Made by a program: the position numbers and the translations under genes. Positions 7,882 to 13,210 of a DNA stretch of 13,210 nt are shown here, piece by piece (positions within the stretch are counted from its first letter, which is position 1; each line of letters starts with the position of its first letter). Origin of the DNA: a bacterium UBA1790. Lineage in GTDB: Bacteria > Bacteroidota > Bacteroidia > Bacteroidales > Muribaculaceae. The stretch covers positions 22,947 through 36,156 of the forward strand of contig DCGA01000139.1 of the NCBI GenBank assembly GCA_002314465.1, given 5' to 3'. Below the pieces are notes generated by a model. The model did not search any database and had not been told where the DNA came from. It was given only the letters and a program-made list of their open reading frames with translations.

Positions 7882-8005
7882 TACTTGTGTACTACTCTTA
7901 TGTTTTACAACACTACTTTTTTACTACTATATGTTAATTTAGATAATTGAATATCAAACTGGTACACAATTAAACTTTTTTTGTGCTACTTGGGTACTAC
8001 TATTA
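7882..8005. repeat. Three phased 19-bp direct repeats, candidate regulator operators
   Basis: Copy 1 (7882-7900) is TACTTGTGTACTACTCTTA. Copy 3 (7987-8005) is TACTTGGGTACTACTATTA and matches it at 17 of 19 positions. Copy 2 (7914-7932) is TACTTTTTTACTACTATAT and matches either at 14 of 19. The shared core is TACTT-N3-TACTACT. Starts are 32 and 73 bp apart, close to 3 and 7 turns of B-DNA, so all copies would face the same side. Relative to the predicted susC start the centres lie near -56, -88 and -161. This layout suggests binding sites for the divergently encoded regulator, activating susC. Binding is inferred; the repeats and spacing are seen directly. Confidence 0.7.
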
Positions 8006-8058
8006 AAAAATCGGTGTTTTTTTAACTTTTCACATAGAATTGCCCCTTTATTTTTTAT

Positions 8059-8089
8059 TTTGTTATATGATTATTTTTATATAACTTTG
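8059..8089 (+). promoter_or_regulatory. Promoter of the regulator gene
   Basis: TTTG (8059-8062), a 19-bp gap, then TAACTTTG (8082-8089) match the Bacteroidetes -33/-7 consensus without mismatch. Transcription would start near 8096, leaving a leader of a little over 20 nt before the ATG at 8119. A consensus promoter suggests steady, activator-independent expression of the regulator. Confidence 0.75.
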
Positions 8090-8118
8090 CCTAAAATACA
8101 TATTTTTCCTTAAAAACT

Positions 8119-10965
8119 ATGTTTATGATTTCACGAAAACCGCATATAAAACCACTGTTTTGGGTGGTATTTTTAATGATGTTTCCCCTTGTTTCGGCGG
8201 CGACTTCGTTCATGCCCATCTTGCATAACTTCGGGAAAAAAGAATATGGCGGAGCATTGCAGAATTGGGATATATCCCAGGGACCTAATGGCGAAATCTA
8301 CGTCGGGAACTCTACGGGTCTTCTCTGTTACGACGGATATACTTGGATTCATACCCCGCTACCCAGTGGGGGTGTGATACGTTCGGTTTTGTCCGACGGT
8401 GATCGGGTATATGTGGGCAGTTACCGCGATTTCGGTTATTTTAAACGCGACAAATATGGTGTATATGAGTACACTCCCCTATATCCCAACGGCTTACCCG
8501 AAAAAGACGAGGAGATATGGAATATCGTGAAAGATAAACACGGAGACATATACTTCCAGTCGTTCTACACTTGGTTTAAGTATGACGGCAAGAGTGTTAC
8601 ACATCATTATAATATAAATATGCGTCCGCTCTATTTCTTTGAAGTTGACGGTGATGTGTACACACAGATTCTTAACGGTGATTTTTATCGTGTTGAAGGT
8701 GATAAACTTACCAAGATTTTCACTCGCCAGCAGGTGGGCGGCAGCCACATTGTGTCGGCATTGTCGGGTGGTAAAGGAAAAATCATACTGTGTTCACAAT
8801 GGGATGGCATTTATCGGTATGATAATGGGAAAGTTACAAAAATCACGACCGAAGTCGATGCAGGAATCAAAAGTTCTAACGTTAACCGCGCAACAATCAT
8901 TAGCCATGACTCCATCTTGGTGGTGGGAACTATTCTCGATGGTGTTTACGGCATAGGGGTGAATAACGGCAAACTCAAGTGGCACTACAACATGAAGAAC
9001 CAGCTTGCCAATAACTCAATCCTCGATGTTAAGTGCGATGACAAGGGAAACGTGTGGATTGCGCTTGATGCGGGTATTGCGCTCATCAACTCAAGTTCAC
9101 CATTCTCGCTTCTTTCCCCCGATAGCAGCAGCCCTACTATAGGTATGGTTTATGGCGTGTGTGAATCCAACGGAATGCTGTATATCGCAACCAATCAGGC
9201 AGCATGGTCACTGTCGCAGTCAACGGGACTGTTTAAGTTCATCTCGGGAAGCGAGGGACAAAACTGGTTTGTGAGTGACTTCAACGGCCAGATTTTAGTG
9301 GGCAATAACGAAGGCCCTCACCTGATTAACGGGTATGCTTCTACCCTTTTAGCCAACACCAATCAAAGTAGTACGGCAATGCAGGTGTGCACAATAGCCG
9401 GTCAACGCATCCTCCTGGAGTCAAGCTACGCTGCTATCCAAGTGTACCGTGAGGTTAACGGCAGATGGGCGTTCTCGCACAGTATAAACAATTTCCACGC
9501 TCCGGTAGCACAGTTCGAGGTAGACCATCTGGGCAATATATGGGCGTCACACATGAGTCACGGTTTATTCCGCATCAACGTTTCCAATGACCTCAAGAAC
9601 GCTACCTACAAGAGATATGAGCATCTCGAGGGCGAGGATGTGCTCGACCGTTTCCACGTTGTAAAAATCAGGGGACGCGTGCTATTCTCTTATGACCATA
9701 AGTTATACACCTATGATGACCTTAACGACACCATCGTGCGATATCACGAACTTGAGGAAATAGAGAAAAACGATATCTACTCGGCAACCATGGTCGACGA
9801 GAATACCTATTGGATTGCTACTGCTACAAAGTTCATTATGGTTAAGTGGAACGGCAACCGCTATGTTGTGGAGCATGCCATCGCTCCCTCGCTGTTCGGT
9901 CTTGACGGCAACGATGAGACCAATATGGTATATGTTAAGGACGGAATGGCCTACTTTGGACTCAACAACGGTATAGGTCGCTTTGACATGAACCAGAAGA
10001 GGCTGGTACAAAGCAAAAAAAACAGTTTGAAGGTGCTCACGGCAACCACAACCGACAACCGAAGCGTAACAAGGCATCTGCCCATTGCTGGCGGCGGCGA
10101 CATTGAGTCAAACATCACCATTACCCTCACCTACCCCAATTACACCTTTGAACCCCTGCAATTCTTCTACCACCTCACGGGTGGTGGCATCAATGTGACC
10201 AATGAATCGAGTGAGCCGGTGATTACCTACAACTCTCTCTCCTATGGCGACTACCATCTCACGGCTACAGTAAAAAGCATCGATGGCACTGAACTCGCCA
10301 CCGTTGAGTACAAATTCACGCATCCACGCCCATGGTATCTGACATGGTGGGCATGGACTCTCTATGTGCTCATGCTTGCAACAGGTATTTACTTCTTTGT
10401 TCGTTACCGCACTCAGAAGGCTCGACGCGACATGAGGCGCCAGTACGAGGACAAGAAACTCCAGCAAGACCTCAAGATGCTCGAGCAAGACAAGATTATT
10501 GCTGAGCAAAAGCAACAGTTGCTCGAAGCACAGCTCAACGACAAGACCAAGGAGGTTGCATCTATGGCTCTCGACGCCATGGCGCGCAACCAAGCTATTG
10601 AGGGTATCAAGACATCACTGCGCGAGAAACGCCGCAAAGGAAGCATCTCACAGGCCGATATGGCGTCAATGCTGAGCCAACTGGGAGCCAATGCCGACAG
10701 CGACAACTTCTGGGAACTGTACCAGAACAACTTCAACCTCATCCACAAGAATTTCTTCAAGAACCTCAAGGAGAAATACCCGTCGCTCACATCGAGCGAC
10801 CTCAAGTTCTGCGCCTTGCTTCGTCTCAACCTGTCGACCAAGGACATAGCCAAATTCACCCAGTTGAGCGTGCGCGGTGTTGAAGGAGCGCGTTACCGCC
10901 TACGCAAGAAGTTCAACCTCGACGAGGGCACATCCCTCATCGACTTCCTCCTCTCCTTCCAGTAA
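8119..10965 (+). CDS. Membrane-spanning PUL regulator: propeller sensor, Y_Y_Y domain, LuxR-type HTH
   Basis: A 948-residue protein. Residues 1-28 form a signal sequence. A long periplasmic part (about 35-655) carries two-component-regulator-propeller style repeats, such as GEIYVGNSTGLLCYDG (about 57), GNVWIALDAGIALI (about 310) and GNIWASHMSHGLFRI (about 472). A Y_Y_Y-like Ig domain follows (about 665-735, ending DYHLTATVKSIDG). Next come one transmembrane helix (about 742-762, WWAWTLYVLMLATGIYFFV), a charged coiled coil (about 770-840) and a C-terminal LuxR/GerE-type helix-turn-helix (about 885-948, LTSSDLKFCALLRLNLSTKDIAKF then VRGVEGARYRLRKKF). There is no histidine kinase, ATPase or receiver domain, so it is neither a classic nor a hybrid two-component system. 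Signal probably passes through the membrane to the DNA-binding end directly. It is divergent from susC and is the obvious local regulator, acting as SusR does in the starch system. The ATG at 8125 is an alternative start. Confidence 0.92.
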   Translation: MFMISRKPHIKPLFWVVFLMMFPLVSAATSFMPILHNFGKKEYGGALQNWDISQGPNGEIYVGNSTGLLCYDGYTWIHTPLPSGGVIRSVLSDGDRVYVGSYRDFGYFKRDKYGVYEYTPLYPNGLPEKDEEIWNIVKDKHGDIYFQSFYTWFKYDGKSVTHHYNINMRPLYFFEVDGDVYTQILNGDFYRVEGDKLTKIFTRQQVGGSHIVSALSGGKGKIILCSQWDGIYRYDNGKVTKITTEVDAGIKSSNVNRATIISHDSILVVGTILDGVYGIGVNNGKLKWHYNMKNQLANNSILDVKCDDKGNVWIALDAGIALINSSSPFSLLSPDSSSPTIGMVYGVCESNGMLYIATNQAAWSLSQSTGLFKFISGSEGQNWFVSDFNGQILVGNNEGPHLINGYASTLLANTNQSSTAMQVCTIAGQRILLESSYAAIQVYREVNGRWAFSHSINNFHAPVAQFEVDHLGNIWASHMSHGLFRINVSNDLKNATYKRYEHLEGEDVLDRFHVVKIRGRVLFSYDHKLYTYDDLNDTIVRYHELEEIEKNDIYSATMVDENTYWIATATKFIMVKWNGNRYVVEHAIAPSLFGLDGNDETNMVYVKDGMAYFGLNNGIGRFDMNQKRLVQSKKNSLKVLTATTTDNRSVTRHLPIAGGGDIESNITITLTYPNYTFEPLQFFYHLTGGGINVTNESSEPVITYNSLSYGDYHLTATVKSIDGTELATVEYKFTHPRPWYLTWWAWTLYVLMLATGIYFFVRYRTQKARRDMRRQYEDKKLQQDLKMLEQDKIIAEQKQQLLEAQLNDKTKEVASMALDAMARNQAIEGIKTSLREKRRKGSISQADMASMLSQLGANADSDNFWELYQNNFNLIHKNFFKNLKEKYPSLTSSDLKFCALLRLNLSTKDIAKFTQLSVRGVEGARYRLRKKFNLDEGTSLIDFLLSFQ

Positions 10966-11015
10966 GTTTGTACAGGTAACCACATTTTCATTGTATGAAT
11001 TTGGTATAAATCAAC

Positions 11016-11056
11016 AAAAAGACTAAAACGCTTATTTCTTGCGTCTTAGTCTTTTT
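11016..11056. terminator. Bidirectional intrinsic terminator between convergent genes
   Basis: AAAAAGACTAAAACGC (11016-11031) pairs with GCGTCTTAGTCTTTTT (11041-11056) with a single mismatch, across a 9-nt loop. Read on either strand the GC-containing stem is followed by a T-run, so it can stop both the regulator (stop 51 bp upstream) and the leftward beta-helix gene (stop 88 bp away). Confidence 0.88.
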
Positions 11057-11143
11057 ATGTATGGTCACATTAGGAAAACAATCAGCAACTGCTGCTTTTT
11101 TCTTCACCGATTGGCCGCCTTGATGTTTTGCATTAATTAATGT

Positions 11144-13087
11144 TTATTTTACGGTGTTGTTTCGGCTCACGGCTGGCAGTTTCTTCAAGGCTGCATTGTC
11201 CATGACCTTAATAGCCTTACCGTTGGACTTAAAGGTGTTGTTGCTTACCTTGAACTTGTTGGCATTGACCGAGGCCGCCTGAACGCCTGAAATCGCCTGA
11301 GAGCCCGTAATAGTCACGTTATTACCGCTTAGGTTGAGATCGGCGGGCATCTCCCTGCAGTTTACCATCGTGTTGGCAATCACATTGCAACTGCTCACGT
11401 TGACCTTGGCATCGGCAACATTGTTGAGCACGAAGTTCTGTGTCTTGGCTGCCGAGAGGCGGGTTGCCTTGAAATTGGTCACACGTGATGCAACAGTACT
11501 CGACTCGATGTTGAGCGCGCAGTCCTGGCAGTCGACAAGCGCCATGTTCTCGAAGTATGTACCCACTGTGCCGGCACCGTTCACGGTGAGGTTGCGAGCG
11601 GTGAGATTGAATGCCTTCTTGAGTCCGGGGGTTACGATGAGGTTGACATTGGTACCGCTTGCAAGGTTCACAGTAACGTTGTTGAGCACAAGCTGGGGCT
11701 CAAAGGCTGTTTCGCCATACACTGCAAACATCTGGTTCATCGAGTAATTGCTTGTGCTGCGTTTGTCGAGGGTTACATCCACATTGATTGTAACGTTGTC
11801 GAGCACCGTGCGATAAGCGCGTGTCATAACCGATGAGAGGATGCGATTCTTCTTAACGTTGAAAGTGGTGTTGCGCACGGTGAATGTGTCGCCACTGGGG
11901 CCCTCGGCAACGTTAAGGATATACTGCGCTGCATCGATGATAAAGTACTTCTCATTGATGCCGAATGTGCAACCCTCTAGCACGTTGTGATGGCTCATGG
12001 CCTTGAGGGCAGCGGTACTCTCCTGCTTGGGTCCCATGGCGCAATCGTTGAAGGTGCTGTTGCTCACAGTAACGTTGTTGGTTCCTGCCGACATATCCAC
12101 GCCCTGCAGGCAGTACTGTCCGTGTACATTACTTACCTTACCGCCGGTGATGTGGAGGCCCACAGGCTGGAAATAAATGTGGTCGAACGTGCAATCGCTC
12201 ATGGTTACATCGCGCACAATGAGTTTGTCGCTACGCTTACCTGCTGCAAGACCGTTACGACGCATCTCGAAGTGGATATTCTTGACTGTAAAGTTGCGGT
12301 TGAGCGAAGCATCGGTCTTAGTGGGCAGTATCTGGATAGCGTCGCCGCCCAGTCCACACACTGCAGTGCCGTCGGCAACCACGTTGTAGGCATTATCCTT
12401 GTTATACTCCACCCCGTTCACTGTGGGGAACTTGCTTGCATATACGGGCGGGAAATCATGCACTGTGTGGTAACCCACGAAGTTAAGGTCGTGGATACTG
12501 CAGTTGTAGCAGTCGGTGAGAGCGATGCCCATGATAAGAGTTCCCGGGCCATAGAGTTCAAGGCCCGAAGCGCCATTAATTGTAACATAAGGGGTCTTGG
12601 ACGCCGAGAAGAAACTGCCGTTGAAGTTTATCTTGACATTCTTGCTATTACTCAGGAATTGTGCCATCATTTTAAGCGCCTGGGTGTTGTCGGTGCCGTA
12701 GCGCTCGTTGGTCTTATACCTGATGCCCTTGAGGGTATAGTTGTAAGAACGGCTCTTCATGTCGCTCTTCATACCGAAATTGGTTGCCTGCAAGGTACTT
12801 GAGGCAAAAGTCGCACCAGTAAAGTTGCAATTAAGGAAAATGCGCGAACTAACCTTAGATACTATCTTGATGTTTTGTCCCTTGACGGTAGCGTTGCTCA
12901 ACATACCCTTGCCGCTGAACACAAGAGTAGAGTTGTTACCCACTACAACCTCTCCCACAACACGGGAAGTCACATAATAGGTTTTATTGGGCTGACTGAA
13001 CGAAACAGCACTTGCCTGTTGCGATGACTTGCAACCAAGCAGTACTACCATCACTACTGTAAACAGAACTTTTATAGATGATTTCAT
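11144..13087 (-). CDS. Right-handed parallel beta-helix lipoprotein (pectate-lyase-like fold)
   Basis: A 647-residue lipoprotein with lipobox L-L-G-C (16-19). It lacks an obvious acidic surface-export signal after the cysteine (KSSQQ follows), so whether it faces the periplasm or the cell surface is open. Residues about 126-140 (NERYGTDNTQALKM) match the GDG-x-x-D-x-T-x-A-l start motif of pectate-lyase-3-type beta-helix proteins. The rest is a long series of short beta coils rich in Asn, Thr and Val (NVTV, NFTVKN, NNVTVNL and similar). The best conserved-looking part is 247-310 (GGDAIQI; NGLAAGKRSDKLIVRDVTMSDCTFDHIYFQ), where a carbohydrate site could lie. CxxC-like DCYNC (192-196) and DCQDC probably belong to coil turns. 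No specific polysaccharide lyase or GH28 catalytic set could be identified. It is convergent with the regulator and has its own promoter, so it is a separate unit and may or may not belong to the PUL. Confidence 0.82.
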   Translation of the reverse strand: MKSSIKVLFTVVMVVLLGCKSSQQASAVSFSQPNKTYYVTSRVVGEVVVGNNSTLVFSGKGMLSNATVKGQNIKIVSKVSSRIFLNCNFTGATFASSTLQATNFGMKSDMKSRSYNYTLKGIRYKTNERYGTDNTQALKMMAQFLSNSKNVKINFNGSFFSASKTPYVTINGASGLELYGPGTLIMGIALTDCYNCSIHDLNFVGYHTVHDFPPVYASKFPTVNGVEYNKDNAYNVVADGTAVCGLGGDAIQILPTKTDASLNRNFTVKNIHFEMRRNGLAAGKRSDKLIVRDVTMSDCTFDHIYFQPVGLHITGGKVSNVHGQYCLQGVDMSAGTNNVTVSNSTFNDCAMGPKQESTAALKAMSHHNVLEGCTFGINEKYFIIDAAQYILNVAEGPSGDTFTVRNTTFNVKKNRILSSVMTRAYRTVLDNVTINVDVTLDKRSTSNYSMNQMFAVYGETAFEPQLVLNNVTVNLASGTNVNLIVTPGLKKAFNLTARNLTVNGAGTVGTYFENMALVDCQDCALNIESSTVASRVTNFKATRLSAAKTQNFVLNNVADAKVNVSSCNVIANTMVNCREMPADLNLSGNNVTITGSQAISGVQAASVNANKFKVSNNTFKSNGKAIKVMDNAALKKLPAVSRNNTVK

Positions 13088-13110
13088 AACTATACCTTAT
13101 AATAATGAAA

Positions 13111-13142
13111 CAAAGTTACTACATAATTATTAGAGTAGCAAG
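13111..13142 (-). promoter_or_regulatory. Promoter of the beta-helix lipoprotein gene
   Basis: On the minus strand, TAACTTTG (13118-13111) is a perfect -7 box, identical to that of the regulator. CTTG (13142-13139), one mismatch from TTTG, lies 20 bp upstream. Transcription would start near 13104, giving a leader of under 20 nt. Confidence 0.65.
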
Positions 13143-13185
13143 AAAAAGGAAGGTTTAATCTCTATGATACAAACTCATATAAACT

Positions 13186-13210
13186 AAAAAGAGAGGGCCG
13201 CACTTTCGTG
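13186..13210. terminator. Probable left arm of a hairpin terminator cut by the right edge
   Basis: AAAAAGAGAGGGCCGCAC (13186-13203) is followed by TTTC and then GTG (13208-13210), which complements the CAC. This looks like one arm, a tetraloop and the first 3 bases of the return arm. If so, it would be a terminator serving a gene beyond the window that is transcribed leftward, or a bidirectional one. Only three pairs are visible, so this is a prediction. Confidence 0.4.

Larger units (their letters stand above)
7748..8118. promoter_or_regulatory. Divergent susC/regulator intergenic control region
   Basis: A 371-bp strongly AT-rich stretch without a gene. It holds the predicted susC promoter and its leader hairpin on the left, three copies of a 19-bp repeat in the middle, an 8-bp A/T inverted repeat (TTAAAAAA 8003-8010, TTTTTTAA 8018-8025; probably bent DNA), and the regulator promoter on the right. 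CACAATT also occurs three times (7750, 7868, 7965) at irregular spacing, which may be chance in such AT-rich DNA. Confidence 0.85.

Noticed and set aside
8119..9000. First third of the regulator gene looks AT-richer than its last third
   Set aside because: The shift is gradual and not measured here. Sensor and DNA-binding parts often differ in composition, and no junction or repeat supports a recent domain exchange.
11083..11101. Small hairpin CAGC-AACT-GCTG followed by a T-run on the plus strand
   Set aside because: The stem is only 4 bp and a much stronger bidirectional terminator lies just upstream at 11016-11056.
11987..12802. Plus-strand open frame of 271 codons inside the beta-helix gene
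   Set aside because: It lies antisense to a clear lipoprotein gene with promoter and repeat structure. Its His/Val-rich composition is what the reverse complement of Asn/Thr/Val-rich coils would give.
13115..13132. TTACTACATAATTATTA as a possible fourth copy of the susC operator repeat
   Set aside because: It lacks the TACTT half and matches only part of TACTACT. It sits within the spacer of the beta-helix promoter and is likely chance in AT-rich DNA.

Overview
The window reads as a chromosomal piece of a gut-type Bacteroidales. The evidence is a SusC/SusD pair, Bacteroidetes-style promoters (TTTG at -33, TAnnTTTG at -7), starts without clear Shine-Dalgarno sequences, and a periplasmic-propeller membrane regulator. 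The genus cannot be fixed by eye; Muribaculaceae or Prevotellaceae would fit. The core is a polysaccharide utilization locus (PUL), an operon set that imports and degrades one glycan.

Layout. On the minus strand, in transcription order: susC-like TonB-dependent transporter (7747-4727), susD-like lipoprotein (4695-3232), secreted endonuclease/exonuclease/phosphatase (EEP) fold protein (3154-2303), secreted serine hydrolase of the class C beta-lactamase fold (2199-703), and the N-terminal 230 residues of a secreted GH43-like protein cut by the left edge (690-<1). A 371-bp AT-rich region (7748-8118) separates susC from a divergent plus-strand regulator (8119-10965). A bidirectional terminator follows the regulator. 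A minus-strand beta-helix lipoprotein gene with its own promoter (13087-11144) fills the right end.

How it likely works. SusD and SusC capture and import glycan pieces across the outer membrane. The GH43-like protein, serine hydrolase and EEP protein then process glycan bonds or substituents in the periplasm. The regulator senses a product with its periplasmic propeller/Y_Y_Y part and acts on DNA with a cytoplasmic LuxR-type helix-turn-helix. It has no kinase or receiver domain. Three copies of a 19-bp sequence sit upstream of the susC promoter, spaced close to whole helical turns (32 and 73 bp), and are good candidate binding sites.

RNA-level structure: a perfect 12-bp hairpin without a U-tract lies between susD and the EEP gene, and an intrinsic terminator-like hairpin lies between the EEP and serine hydrolase genes. 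Together they suggest stepwise lower expression along the operon. No tRNA, rRNA, CRISPR array, insertion sequence or attachment site was seen. The substrate cannot be assigned. The locus looks like a PUL with an uncommon enzyme set, not a wholly new class of system.
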